From: Eleusine coracana subsp. coracana
Lineage: Eukaryota > Streptophyta > Magnoliopsida > Poales > Poaceae
NCBI GenBank assembly: GCA_032690845.1
Contig: CM064424.1
Location: 42,669,511-42,733,510 of the forward strand
Reading direction: 5' to 3'
DNA length: 64,000 nt
Below, piece by piece: positions 12,240-25,528 of this stretch. The position numbers and the translations under genes are program-made. The stretch's first letter is position 1. Each line of letters begins with the position of its first letter. The notes beneath the pieces were generated by a model. It searched no databases. It saw only the letters and a list, made by a program, of their open reading frames with translations, and had not been told where the DNA came from.

Positions 12240-12373
12240 ACCAAAACAATTCATCGCTGTCAACCACAGTATCATCCGTGCACGCCACCTCTTATAAAAT
12301 GTACCATCAAAACTATCGGGTTTCGACGCAGCAGCAAATCCTCTAATAGAAAAATGCCTATCAGGTTTTTAGA
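12240..12373. other. Filler sequence between copia A and copia B
   Basis: These 134 bases match neither element as far as I can see. They sit at a junction where a minus-strand copia fragment meets a truncated plus-strand one, so this may be end-joining filler or a remnant of a third sequence. Confidence 0.4.
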
Positions 12374-15033
12374 TTGTTATGAGGTCATAATAAGGAACAA
12401 GTGTTGTTCCATTTATTTGAATGATATTCTTTATGGTAATTGCCCATTGGTGAATAGATTGTATTACTTAGATCTTGAGAATAAGCCTATTTATAATATT
12501 GATACGAAAAGGCTCAAGCCTAATGATTTGAATCCCACATATACTTGGCATTGTCGTTTAGGTCATATAAATGAGAAGCGCATAAAGAAGCTCCATATAG
12601 ATGGTCTTCTAAGTTCTTTTGATTTTGAATCAATTGATACATGTGAGTCTTCTTTACTTGGCAAAATGACTAAGTCGCCTTTCATAGGAAATAGTGAGAG
12701 GGCGAGTGAACTATTGGGACTTGTACATATGGATATATGTGGACCAATGAGTTGAACGGCCAGAGGTGGTTTTCAGTACTTCATAACTTTTACCGACGAC
12801 TTTAGTAGATATGGTTACATCTACTTAATAAGGCATAAGTCCGAATCCTTTGAAAAGTTTAAAGAATTTCAAAATGAAGTACAAAATCAATTGGGTAAGA
12901 CTATTAAGCTCCTACGATCTGATCGTGGTGATGAATATTTGAGCCATGAATTTGGTGAACATCTAAAGCAATGTGGAATTGTTCCACAATGGACTCCGCC
13001 TGGAACACCCCAATGGAATGGAGTATCCAAACAGAGGAACCAAACCTTGTTAGACATGGTTAGGTCTATGATGAGCCAAAGTGATCTTCCATTGTCCTTC
13101 TGGGGATACGCTCTTGAAACTGCCGCTTTCACACTTAATAGGGTTCCATCTAAATCCGTGGAAAGGACGCCATATGAGATATGGACTGGGAAGCGTCCCG
13201 GGTTGTCTTTTCTTAAGATTTGGGGATGTGAGGCTAATGTAAAACGTATGATGTCTGATAAGCTTTCTTCCAAGTCTAATAAATGCTTCTTTTGTAGGAT
13301 ATCCTAGGGAAACCAAAGGTTATTATTTCTACAACCGGGAAGAGGGCAAAGTGTTTGTCACTCGTAATGGTGTTTTTCTAGAGAAAGAGTTTCTCTCCAA
13401 AAGGGTAAGTGGGAGAACGGTGCAACTTGAAGAAGTTTAAGAAGCTCCAGAAAATGTTTCTTCTTCTGCTATACCATAATTGGATGAACAAATTATTGTT
13501 GAACCAATTGTTGAAACACCAGCCCCACGTAGGTCAGAAAGGACACGTCGCGCTCCTGAAAAGTTCACGCTCCTAACCACGGGGCAGCATGACATATTAG
13601 TGTAAATGGGTTTTTAAGAAAAAGATAGACATGGATGGAAATGTTCACATCTATAATGCACGATTGGTGGCGAAAGGTTTTAATAAAATTCAAGGGGTTG
13701 ATTATGATGAGACCTTCTTGCCCGTCGCTATGCTAAAGTCAATATGGATCCTTCTCGCAATTACCGCATTTTATGAATATGAGATATGACAAATGGATAC
13801 CAAAACGGCTTTCCTTAATGGAAACCTAAGTGAGGATGTGTACATGACACAGCCTAAAGGTTTTGTCGATCCACAAAATGCTAGGAAGATATGGAAGCTT
13901 GAAAAGTCCATTTATGGACTAAAGCAACCATCTCGGAGTTGGAATCTTCGCTTTGATGAGGTAGTCAAAAGATTTGGCTTCATTAAAAATGAAGAAGAGC
14001 CTTGTGTTTACAAAAAGACTAGTGGGAGCGCGCTTGTCTTTTTGGTCCTTTATGTGGATGACATATCGTTGATCGGTAATGATATTCCAATGTTTGAAGC
14101 TATTAAGACTTCTTTGAGAAAGAGTTTCTCTATGAAGGACTTAGGAGAGGCAGCTTACATTTTGGGTATTAAGATCTATAGAGATAGAGCAAAAAGGCTT
14201 ATTGGATTATGCCAAGACACGTACATCGACAAGGTATTAAAACAGTTCAATATGCAAGATTCCAAGAAAGGTTTCTTGCCTATATCGCATGGCATTACTC
14301 TTAGCAAGACTCAGTGTCCTTCGACACCTAATGAGATTGAGAAGATGAGAGCGACCCGGTATGCTTCGGCTATCGGATCCATCATGTATGCCATGATATG
14401 TACGCGCCCAGATGTAGCTTTTTCTCTAAGCGCTGCAAGCAGATTCCAATCAAACCCAGGAGAAGCTCGCTAGGTGGCTAGTAAGAATATCCTAAAGTAC
14501 TTGAGAAGAACTATGGGTATGTTCCTAGTCTATGAGGTGAGGAAGAGCTCGTTGTACATGGATACACTAATGCTAGCTTCCAAACCGACAAAGACGATTC
14601 GAGATCACAATCTGGATATGTGTTTTGCCTCAATGGAGGCGCGGTGAGCTGGAAGAGTTCCAAGCAAGATACGGTTGCTGACTCAACAACGGAGGCCAAG
14701 TAGCTTGCCGCTTCAGAAGCTGTAAAGGAAGCTGTTTGGATCAGAAAATTTGTTTCTGAGTTGGGTGTGGTTCCTAGTGCATCCAGTCCAATGGATCTCT
14801 ATTGTGACAATAGTGGTGCCATTGCGCAAGCCAAGGAGCCTAGAGCACATCAAAAGAACAAACACGTACTACGGTGTTATCACCTTATCTGGGACATCGT
14901 CGCTCAAGGTGATGTAAAGATATGCAAGGTGCATATGGATTCAAACATTGTTGATCCATTGACAAAGCCTCTCTTTCAGCCCAAGCATGAGGTACATTTG
15001 AGATCCATGGGTATTAGATATCTGCATGATTAA
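12374..15033 (+). pseudogene. Copia B copy 1 pol (5'-truncated, BARE/Angela-like)
   Basis: Begins inside the protease/pre-integrase linker at the same point as 22215 in copy 2. Domains in order: GAG pre-integrase with WHCRLGH (about 12548-12665; one zinc Cys is Ser in CESS), integrase 12700-13300 with Asp of LLRSDRGDEY kept but the catalytic Glu replaced by Lys (NGVSKQRN), reverse transcriptase 13620-14470 with LYVDDISLIG, and RNase H 14474-15033 ending GIRYLHD. Damage: TGA at 12753, frameshift near 13296, a deletion of about 155 bases near 13599 at the start of RT, TGA at about 13788 and TAG at 14471. Nonfunctional. Confidence 0.88.
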
Positions 15034-15958
15034 TGTATGAGAGATTGTGTAATGTCTATGTTTATGTGTGATTGAATAAAGTGTTATTCTGTTCCATAGA
15101 TAATAATTATTGCATTGATTAACAAGTACGTGACTTGTTTGTGAAACTCATTGTTTTTATCATATTATCCTAAATGATCCCTAGTTCGTTATCATTATGT
15201 GGGACAATAATAATTCCTGGACTAGCACATGTATTGGTTGATGATCATGTTTCACAGATCATTGATATGGAAGTATCAAATCAATAATGTGGACACATGT
15301 TGGAGAACATGGTGTTGGATTGACCCACTAAAAGACTCTGCTAACATGTTATATTTGTGCCATCAGTCATTGTCTTGAATGATATACCTTTGGGATCCTT
15401 AGACCTGAGATCGTCATTGATTTCCAGAATATGTAGTAGCACACTTAGGGGTTACCAAACGCTACTCCATAACTGGGTAGTCATAAAGGTAGCTTTCGGG
15501 TATGTTATGAAACATGTCATGGGGTGTGAGCGGTCAAGATGGAATTTGCCCCTCCTAATAACAGGAGAGATATCTCTGGGTCCCTCGAGTTAGATGGTTT
15601 GGAAGTGCATGGTCATGCCAATATGATTAAAAGTTAATTCTGATGACTAAGAGTTAGTCATGATAAATCCACTAGACGTTCGAGTGAATGGTCGAGCTCT
15701 ATTACAGGGATGGCACGTATCTCGCCTTGAGCTTGACTGATATCATGAGGTAAAGGGATCGCTGAATGCGTATGTCAAAGGTTCAGCCGATATGAGCTTT
15801 ATGTGTATCCGAGAATCAGTATGTGCTGCTAGGTGCCACTATTGATTTATGATTTGAAAAATGATCATTGTCGTGTACATGTGAACCTAATGGGTCACAC
15901 ACTTAACGGGTTGGAATATTGCTTGCCTATGTGATTATTTCTAGTGCACGTGGGAGAT
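15034..15958 (+). other. 3' untranslated region of copia B copy 1
   Basis: Non-coding, ends in the purine-rich GTGGGAGAT before the LTR. It is about 225 bases longer than the same region of copy 2 (35135-35834), which has lost the part equal to about 15410-15630. Confidence 0.7.
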
Positions 15959-16460
15959 TGTTGGAGATATGCCCAAGAGATATTATGGATTTGATCCGTA
16001 TGTGAGGGCCATACGGATATTGATCTGTGAGGGATTAGTCCACTAATGGGCCAACTTGTCGAAGCCCATTAGAAGGGTTTATATACGTGGAGGCGGGGCA
16101 AAGGGTGCACGCGACCACCAGTCTAGAACCCTAGCCGCCGCGCTCCTCTCTCTCACCCACAAAATCTAGCCGTGTTGCTGGTGCTAGCACGCTGCGCATA
16201 GTGCTCCAACCACGTATGTGTGGATACCACGAGGAGACGCTGTTGTTGCTACGGTGCTGGATGGCTAGACTAGGAGGAGACGACTGTGATCGACTACTTC
16301 CTCTACATCGACGCGCGACTACGTTGGACGAGCTGCTCCAATCTTCGCTTCTGCTCTGCCTGCGCGTCTAGTGGTAACGATCCATGATCCCCTCTTGTAA
16401 GGTTTCCTGGTTGAACGGTAGAAATTTTATATGCTATCATAGCCTACCCATTCCTCTTCA
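15959..16460 (+). repeat. Copia B LTR shared by copies 1 and 2
   Basis: 502 bases, TGTTGGAGATATGCCC at the start and CTCTTCA at the end. The start is the one known from BARE-1/Angela-type grass copia LTRs. It follows the 3' untranslated region of copy 1 and is followed by a primer site and leader leading to the gag of copy 2, so one LTR serves as 3' LTR of copy 1 and 5' LTR of copy 2. Confidence 0.88.
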
Positions 16461-16461
16461 G

Positions 16462-16474
16462 TGGCATCAGAGCC
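16462..16474 (+). other. tRNA-iMet-type primer-binding site of copia B copy 2
   Basis: TGGCATCAGAGCC, one change from the standard TGGTATCAGAGC, directly after the LTR. Confidence 0.75.
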
Positions 16475-17481
16475 GACCTTGTGTAGTTTGTGATCTAGAT
16501 CTTGTGCATATAGTTGATATGCTGATGTATTATATGAGATATATTACATGCTTTTATGTATGGGTTGATTAGATCAATGGTGATAGGGAAGTTCACAAGG
16601 TAATGGGCGGATAGCGATACATGCATCATCAATTTATTTGTATTCTTTCTTCGTGCGCGCGTGACTTATCCCTACTGGCTGGAATCACCATCGGGACTAA
16701 CTGCGTGCGCCAGTAGAAGAACCAATAGTATCATGATCATGTACCGTAGTCTACTCATGAAAACCTAATGCAAACTGAGGCATTATGAATTACTCGAAAT
16801 CAGGCAAATATGATTTTCCCGATAGGATTTCCATTGCAATTTCATAGATACGATCTGTGAAATCCTGTGATGTACATTCACTTCTTGCCTAGATTGTTAC
16901 ACCCCTTTTTGGCCACACGTTAGCATTCGCTTCTTGCCTAACTTGTTTTTGCAGAGAATGTTGTGAATGGTATGGCCCAAAAGATGCATGTGATGTATGT
17001 ATGCGATTTGCATGACTTGCGTGTCATGATTAATTACAGCTGGGTTGAGGCAGTCATATTATTGTATAACGGCCTGCATGTCGACCTGTGATATTTGATA
17101 TTCTCATGTAATGGAGGCCTCAAGCATGATGGTTGAAGGGACGGGAGACATGGCGATGACAATGGAGATGGAGATCACCAATTGAAAGGGGCCATGCTAT
17201 TTCACAGTTAATATGATTGCCTGTGATGATGTTCCTGTCATCCTATTCTTTCATGTGTTATTTATATTGGATATGTTTAACATGCTAGAATAGGTTCCCT
17301 CGAGAAAAATTAAATTATATGCCCTTTCAATAGCTGCACCTATTAAAATTATAATCGTTGCATGGTAGGTTAGTATACCTCAACTATCTTAATTATTAGG
17401 GTAAATATCGGACATTTACATGCATAGTATTGGTTTAATTAACAAAGCTATCAAAACGGTTTTGGGCTTTGGGGCATGGTG
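16475..17481 (+). other. Copia B leader, first part
   Basis: Untranslated leader between the primer site and the solo LTR. It resumes at 20808. No reading frame worth calling. Confidence 0.6.
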
Positions 17482-17486
17482 TTGGC

Positions 17487-20400
17487 TGTGACAACCCTAC
17501 TCCAAAAAATAGAGTGTGTCATACAGGATCGTCTCAGGAGATGATTAATGAGGTAACCATACATAGCATTCACACATGAACATTCATCATTTACAAAGTT
17601 ACATTACTGAATGCATAATATTACAAGTTCGAGAGTTTCAGCAGAAGCAAGTTCAGCTTACAATACAATACATATGTCCTTGGTTTATATTACATAAATG
17701 AGCGGAAGCGATAAAGGGACAAAACACGATGTCGATCACCTAAGTGAACCATGTCGGCCCTATGGTGATGGCTCACTCATCACAGTTAGGAGAGCTAGGG
17801 ACCCATTCAATGGTCCAATTCTGAGGCTCCTCACCTTCCCAAACTACCTTATTACAACAATCACAGTAAGTAGCTTGAGGGAAACCTGAAAAAAAACAAC
17901 ATAAATGCAAAGCCTGAGTATCTAACATACTCCACAAGACTTACCCGTTAAAAGGTTTACTAAAACTAACTCCTAGTATGCAGGGGGCTGACCGGGTTTA
18001 TTTGATAATTGCAAACAGTCTCCTATTAGTTCTATGCTGCACTTTCATTTCCTTAATCAAGATTTTACTTTGCTTATTGCAGAAAAATAACGATGGTGAA
18101 ACTAGCTAGCTGCTAAGACTTGAATCATAAGTAAAGAGCAATACATCATAGTAATATGTAGCCATAGCATAAGTAATTTTCAGAATCATAACCACAACTT
18201 CACTAGTTAACATATCATTACCGCTGCTCGAACAAGAGGTACTCATAACCGCGAGGGACGGCAATTCAAATTGATTTACATCCTGCTGGAGAAACCCAAT
18301 TACACGACATACGCATCACTTAAGAACACGTATGGTCACCGTTCACAAGATTGCTATAATTTTGATCCGGGGCCATCGATCCCGAGTACACGTCCTCCCC
18401 GCGTACAGTACTTCATATCCGAGGCTTAACCCATGCACTCTCCAGCGGTCCTCAAACCCGTGCAACCACCGTGCTATTTACATCACCTCTGGATCAATGA
18501 GTATGGCCGTCCAACAATACGGCGTCCAAGTTACTAGGTTTACCAATTCCCATATAAAGGTATGTACTTGGTACTGTTCAATACTTGTCCGTGGAGTTGC
18601 AACGATAGGTGCTCCATTTTATCAAGTTCATTAATCATGTGAACCATATTTGAATCAAGTGATACCATAACCTACCGTTGACTCCACTGGTTTAAGCATA
18701 GCATTTACTAATGGAAAGGCTTACTAACATGAACTAATTATACGTCATTTGCTGGAGTATGCAAGTGGGTTCCATCCAAGTCCTACACTTAATGCACAAT
18801 ACACATTCCTAGCTTGTGACAAAGTAAAAAGGACTCAAAAATTAATTAGGTATGCACTGGGGCTTGCCTTGGGAGTGATCGTAGTTAGTGTCTTCACCGA
18901 GGTTCACTTCAGATCCCGGTTGCTCTGGTGTGATCTCCTTGATCTCGGGCCCTATATGACATGAACATGCATAAATAACGAGGAATACACAAAGGTCCAT
19001 GGAGTTCCCTATTTAATTATGAAATGTATGGCATGATGATTCCTGGCACTTCCTCAACAAATAAAGTTAAGGAACTGATGCTCATGCATGAATGGGTATG
19101 TACACATATGTATGACATGATAACCATTTAATTGAAGGGGACAAACTTCTAATTAGAAGAGATATGGTTTTTATTCATCAAAAACCTAGTGTATGTCTAC
19201 TTTATAGATGTCATGAGATGATCACTGAACAAATTTCTTGATTTTACCACTTATATATTTTTACTTATGAATTTATTAACCTAACTAGGGTTATAACTTT
19301 AGGGGATTAAAATAATTAATACACTACATAACCTTGGATCTCAACTTGTTTGTTTGGTAGAGGGGAACTCTAGGAGTCGAACAAAATTAGTTTCATAATT
19401 TTTGGATTTTTATATATCGAATTATTGATTTTTGAAGTTTAATTCCATGTTCAGCTTATTTACAGAATTGCCACTGGCAATTTAAATCCCCCCCCCCCCA
19501 CCCCCACGCGCGCGGCGGCGCTGCAGCTCTGCTGGCTTACTGGCGGCGATTGGCGGCATGACTCACGACTTCGTGTTGCTCTACGCGTTCAGTGGCTCAC
19601 GAGGGTTCCGTGGTTGGTGGTGGTCGGGGTTAGGGTTGTCGGAGCGCTGCCGGCGATGAGCGGTGGCGCTCGGCTACGGCGCCGGTGGTGAGTGGCACGG
19701 ACAGGACCTAATCCGGTAGGGAAAAAGGTCCCAGAGCATCGCTGGACTACCATGGAGCTAGGTGTGGCTCGGGTTGGGGCTGGGGAAAACCGGAGGGGGG
19801 TTGCCGTCGACGGCTCACCTGTTTTCGGTGCGCGGCGGTGCTGCTTCCTCCCCAAAATTTTGGTGAGGTCACAGTGATGGATGGCGACTCACTTAGCATG
19901 GGGCTTCCTAGGTACGTTGCGCACGACTTCTAGTTGGGGAGTAGAGCTGGATCTCACCGAGGAAACAGTGGCGACGTGGTGGAGTTCCTTCGGCCGAGAC
20001 AGGGCAGGCGGCGGTGGTCTCTAGCCCACGGCGTGCTGCGACGGCTCCGGCTAGCTCCAGGGGTTCCAGGGTGGTGCTGGGGGTGCGCAGGGGAGTGGAG
20101 GGAGTGCTGCTGCTGCTGGAAGTGGTGTGCAGAGGACTAGACGCGTTCCTCGGAGAAGAATTTAACGGAGAGGGAGGGAGAGAGCAAGGGAGAGGTCGAG
20201 CTATCGGCCGAGGAATGGAGGGAGGGTGTCGCCTTTAATTCCGGCCAGTGACAAGGAGGGGTTGGGTGGTGCAGTGGCCGGAATGGAGGGCTACAGCAAT
20301 CAACGGTGGCGGCATAGTGATCGGCGGTATGCCTGTGTTGATCGGGGAGTGGCCAGGGGAAAAAGAGAAAGTTTGACTCCCTTGACTCAGAACAGTGCTC

Positions 20401-20802
20401 GGGTGTTGCAAAACTTCGCCAAGTTCCCTTGCTCCAAACTTTGTGCAGATTTTTGTGCATGCCCAGGGAATCATACACTCCAACTTTGCTTTTGGGGTCG
20501 AGTTCTAATTCAGCCTAGATTAATTGTGACAATTCTAGAACTGCAAGTGCTTTTCTCTGCCTTTAGGGAATTGTTAAGGGTATGAAATGTTTACCAAAAA
20601 TTCTGGTAAAATCCTCAAAATTCTCTTGGTGCACTTCCATGGGTTTTTGTGATGTTTGTGAAAGGCTCTCATTTGGTAATTTATAGATTTAAATAATTAA
20701 TTTCCTCCTTATTCTTTGGCACCTTAATTATTTATATTTTTGATTAGCCCTCAATTAGTATTAGGGTTAGCTTAATTAACCTTTGTGACATGGGATGTCA
20801 CA
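17487..20802 (-). mobile_element. Ty3-gypsy solo LTR, TSD TTGGC
   Basis: A 3316-base insertion in the copia B leader with ends TGTGACA and TGTCACA and direct repeats TTGGC at 17482-17486 and 20803-20807. It has no internal domain, primer site or polypurine tract, so it is a solo LTR left by recombination between the two LTRs of a gypsy element. The orientation is probably minus: that strand begins TGTGACATCCC and the GC-rich leader zone (19490-20400) then sits near its 5' third, as in the LTR at 39458. The small frames inside (19589-20585) belong to that GC-rich leader. Confidence 0.85.
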
Positions 20803-20807
20803 TTGGC

Positions 20808-22263
20808 GCCGGGGCATGTGATGCCACCCAACAAACAAGAGTCACATTGGAATGTGATTAGCAAAGTGTTGCTTACCTATGTCACTAGATTTCTAGCGGC
20901 GATGCCAAAACTCACTAGGATCTAAGTTGAATATGGATCTTGAACCACTATATGTCGTTTTGAGGAAAAATGGTTCCAAGCATATAGTGGAATAATAAAC
21001 TTTTGTTAAAATATTTAATAAGAGTTTTACATTTACATAGTGCTTATATTCATATATTTTCTGTTGTTGATCATAGCACCAACCGCTAGTAACACTTTCA
21101 ATTTGCGCTCGATTGTTGAAAAAGAAAAGCTTAGTGGAACAAACTTTATTGATTGGTATTGCAACTTGAGAATTGTTCTCAAGCAAGAGAAAAAAGAATA
21201 TGTTCTAGAGCTCCCCTATCCTAATGATCTGCTAGATAATGCTACTGCCGCTCAGAAAAGGGAGTATGAGAAGCATACCAATGATGCCATTGATGTTAGC
21301 TGTCTCATGCTTGCCACTATGTCCTCTGAGCTTCAGAAGCAATATGAGAACGTGGATGCCTACAATATGATTGAGGGACTCCATGGTATGTTTGAGAACC
21401 AAGCAAGGTCTAAGAGGTACAACATCTCAAAGTCCTTGTTTGCGTGTAGGCTAGCTGAAAACAGTTTTGTCAGTCCTCATGTGATCAAGATGATTGGTTA
21501 CATTGAGAATCTGGAGAAACTTGGTGCTGCTCTACACCCTGATTTGGCCACAGATGTGATTCTCTAGTCGCTTCCAACGAGCTATGAGCCTTTCATTTTG
21601 AACTTTCAAATGAATAGCATGGAGAAGACATTGGCTGAGTTGCATGGGATGCTTAAGACAGCTGAGGCAAGCATCAAAAAATCTGGTCCAAGTCAAGTTA
21701 ACTTGGTTCAAAAGGATAGCAAGAAGCAAAAGCGCAAGGCTAAGGCTAAGGCTACAGATGAGATCTCCAGCACTAAGCCTAAACCTGCAGCAGCTCCTAA
21801 TCCTAAACCGGCGGCTGGTGATCCTTGTTTTCACTGTAAGAAAACCAGTCATTGGAAGAGGAATTGCAAGCTTTATCTATAAGAGCTGAAGAAGAAGCAT
21901 GGAGATACTTCTAATTCAGGTATCAATGTTATTGAAATTAATAATGTTGCTACACGTCCTTATGATTCATGGGTATTTGATACCGGATCAATGATTCATA
22001 CTTGCTAATCGTTGCAGGGGCTTAAAGAAGCAAGGAAGTGTGCAAAGGGCGAGATGGATGCTCGCGTCGGCAATGGTGCAAAGGTTGCTGCGTTGGCCAT
22101 CAGAACTTATCCACTTTCATTACCATCAGGATTAGTTTTAAAGTTAAATAATTGTTATTACATTCCTGCCTTAGGCAAAAACATTATTTCTTCAAAGTAT
22201 TTGGAGGAACATGATGGTTATGAGGTCATAATAAGGAACAAGGGCTGTTCTATTTATTTGAAT
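20808..22263 (+). pseudogene. Copia B copy 2 leader, gag and protease start
   Basis: Leader resumes at 20808 and gag starts near 21080. The gag core opens with NTFNLRSIVEKEKLSGTNF and continues to about 21565, where a TAG interrupts it. After the stop the same frame carries the nucleocapsid with CFHCKKTSHWKRNC (a CCHC knuckle at about 21825-21866), then a TAA at about 21880, then the protease start with WVFDTGS (about 21973) followed by a TAA at about 22006. The protease-to-integrase linker runs to 22263. There the SIRE-like element is inserted and the frame resumes at 32370. The gag is recognisable but broken by at least three stops. Confidence 0.85.
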
Positions 22264-22268
22264 GATAT

Positions 22269-24233
22269 TGAAAGGATCATAGTGACCGAGAGGGGGGGGG
22301 GGTGAATCGGGAACTATCACTATGTACCAAATACGCCAAATCCTAAAACCGATCACTCAAAACAACTCCTACACAATCCTAGTGATGATCACACTAGCAA
22401 GATAATGAACCTATGAAAGGAACAACAACCTAAGCATACTAGTGGATCACACAAATGCAATACAACTCCTATGCAAGCTAGTTACCAAATATACGCGGAA
22501 GCAAACAACTAGCTAGCAAGGAGTTCTACTCAATCCAAGCTACTAGATCAACTAGCATATAGAAAGCATACAAGCATGAGTAGCACAATAAATACTAGGG
22601 TGATCAATCAAGCCAAAGAAATTCCTATAAATGCTAGTGATCAAGTATGAAGGCTAAGCACTACTAGCAAGTAAAGAAGCCTATTCATGCAAGTCTACAA
22701 GGTAGTCAACTAGAGCAAGGTAAGCACACAAGCATGAATAGCATGGTATGTAAATACGGAAGGTAATGCATCAAAGTAAGGAGTAGAGTAAGAGATGGCT
22801 CAGGATTTTTTCCCCGAGCTTTCCGAAGGATGGCGCCTTCCCCTACTCCTCGTTGGCCACTCCCGCCGGAGTCCCGGTCCCTCCCGCCACCAAGGGGAGT
22901 TCTCGCCCACGAGCCCGCAATCACTCCTCAAGTTCAGACACGGTGTGCGTCACCATTGCACAAAGCACAAGCTTGCCTCCCTCGAGAACTTGTCGTACTC
23001 CCCGAGCCGGCACGGGCGCCCACTATTGATGCCCCATCCAACGGCAGGCTCAAACCATATACAAACTTGTGATGGCCTTCACAACCAATCACGATAGGCT
23101 CGATCACCGACACCCAACCGGTCTAGGTCTCACCATAGACCAGGAGTAACAACCTAGATCACACCCTCAAGGACACCTTAGCCTTAGATGTGCAAGATCG
23201 CTCCATGTTACTCTCACTAGCACTCTCAAGATATCCAATATCCTGTCCTAGTGCTCTCCTCTTTTCCTCTTGGACCTTACCAAATGCTCTCAGGTATTCC
23301 ACTGGCCAAGAAAGGTCTCCAAGACTCCAGCAATAAAGTTATATAGGCTCCCAACCTCAAACTAGTCATTGCTCCACGAAATTGCCTTTCTGGACACACT
23401 GACCGGACTGTCCATTCACTGCCTAACCGGACTATCTAGTCACTCTGGTAACGGCTCTCCCAGCTGTTGGCTCCCTATCCAGGCAATCCCCTGTACTGAC
23501 CGGACGGTCCGGTCGACCGGACTGTCCGATCACTCGACTGGACCGTTCGGTCCACTTTCTCTCTCCATTCCAGGAAGGTCCGCAAACTGCATCCTTTGTG
23601 TCGTCCCTGCACTCCTACTGACCTGACCGTCAGGTCAGCAGACCGGACCATCCGGTCTATATGGAGTCTCCTGTAGACAGAGTCCTTGCTCCTCGCACTA
23701 CGTCCTGGAAAACTCCACATAGTGACCGTACAGTCCGGTCACCTCTAACCCCTCTGTCCGGTCACTACGTCCAGAAGCTGAAACTTGTTGTCCTCACTTG
23801 ACTTGGTTTTCCGGCTTCTCCGAACAGCTCCTTGGCTTCTCCACTATCACCTAGTGCCTGTGATTTCACCAAGCAACCTTGCACATCACCGACTAGACAT
23901 GACCTAAGAGAATGACATAGACCCCCTTGATAGTCTGGTTTTTCCTATGGACTCAAAGCCTAACAACTAGACAAGTGTATCAAACACTTGCTCCATAGCT
24001 TGTTCTCCACTTTGATCGATCTCCATCAACCCTTGGACTCCATCAAGCTCATCAAGCTTCCATGCTTGCGGTCATTGTCATCCATTGCCAAGGACGTCGT
24101 AGACAATCATCATAAGATAGAAAGGGTTTCCTACACGAACAACACTCGTATAGATATTAGTCACATTTCATGTTTGTCATGCATCACCAAAACTCCATAC
24201 CTCGGGGTGACCTCAATGGTCATGATCCTTACA
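22269..24233 (-). repeat. 3' LTR of the SIRE-like element
   Basis: 1965 bases. On the minus strand U3 is at 24233 downward. A cluster of palindromic CCGGAC/GTCCGG words lies at about 23395-23770, a TATA box (TATATAAC) at 23338-23345, and the remainder is R/U5. It ends with a G/C run at 22290-22302. Confidence 0.9.
23338..23345 (-). promoter_or_regulatory. TATA box of the SIRE-like 3' LTR
   Basis: Minus-strand TATATAAC. The equivalent in the 5' LTR is at 31515-31522. Both lie about 45 bases beyond the CCGGAC palindrome cluster. Confidence 0.6.
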
Positions 24234-24249
24234 ATCTCACCCTTTTTGG
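24234..24249 (-). other. Polypurine tract of the SIRE-like element
   Basis: The minus strand reads CCAAAAAGGGTGAGAT directly before the 3' LTR. Confidence 0.75.
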
Positions 24250-25528
24250 TGATGGATGACAACCACTACTTATGATGATCCAAAAACGGACGAGCAAGAA
24301 AGAACCAAAGGAAAAGAAAAGATTGAAGGGCATACCTTGGTCCTTACCTTAGAAGTAGTCTCCCCCTTAAGATGTGCTAGGTGTTGAGGGAAGACTACCC
24401 AATTATGTAGCGCACTAGATATTGAGCTTGAGCCGAATTTGCGCCCGCCTTGGTGTCGTGGTAGTCGATCTTGTTGATGTAGACACGTACCAAGGACATA
24501 GAGGCTCATGTCGATGAAGGTGTTCATTGTCGCCGTAGACACGCGCCATCATTGTTATCTTCATGTTCAAGTTCATCTTGATGTGATCTTCATGTTCCAT
24601 TCTTCACGGGTTTGTCTTTTGAAGCTTCATGTTCCCCTCTCCCCCCTTTGTGTTATCAACCGCCGTCTTCATGTTTCTTCTCCCTCTTTGACCTAGATGA
24701 CTTGGCTTTTGGATCTTCATGTTTTCTCTCCCCCTTTGTCATCTATCACCAAAAACCACATAAAAACATAACAAACACCTAGAGGCATAAGATAATTGGT
24801 AAGAGTTAGAATAACTCCCCCTTTCATGGTGCTCCTTCTTGGTTGTAGTGATGCTCCATCGTAGCTCCCCCTACACTTATGACTCAACAAAAGATTTTCT
24901 CAAATGTGGAAGAGTTAGTCATTAGGGAGGTGGGAATGTATGAGCCACTTGTCTTTGAGATGCGTGAGTAGATTTAACCTCGGAGCTCGGTCGAACATGA
25001 CTCAATGGGCATAAAGCACAAATGTCACTATTTGATCGTCTAGAGAATCATGTACTCACATTGTAAATGAGCAACTCCCCCTAGACACATGCTTGGGATC
25101 ATGTATGGTATCATAATGCAAGGATGCAAAAATGCAAAGAGTGCAAATGCAACAAGTATACAATGCATGATGCGATGGTAAACAAATGAGAGAGAACCAC
25201 TACAAACCAAAGTGTCAACAATGAGTTGTTCCCTTCTCAAGCTTGCTCACAATGGACCATTCTTCAAAGCCTTGGGTACACCACGAACCACCTTCCCAAG
25301 CTTAAAAACCATGTCCATTGCTATCTCAAGAAGGTCCAAAGTCCACCTACAAAAGAAGAGAAACAAACAAACAAAGACACAAACAAGGACAAACAAAACA
25401 CTATACATATGCTCAAGGGTTACTCATGTGAAGTTGGAGAGGTCGAGAACATTGAGTTCTCCCTTTATCTTGTTGAAGGTCTTCTCATCAAGTGGCTTGG
25501 TGAAGATGTCCGCCAATTGTTCATGAGT
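24250..25528 (-). other. 3' untranslated region of the SIRE-like element
   Basis: 1.28 kb without a gene. On the minus strand it holds several purine runs of GGGGGAG type (near 24637, 24732, 24814, 24866 and 25076), a pattern that could serve as accessory polypurine tracts. No env-like frame was found. Confidence 0.6.

Noticed and set aside
19589..20585. Possible GC-rich gene with frames on both strands
   Set aside because: Lies completely inside the solo LTR defined by the TTGGC target duplication.
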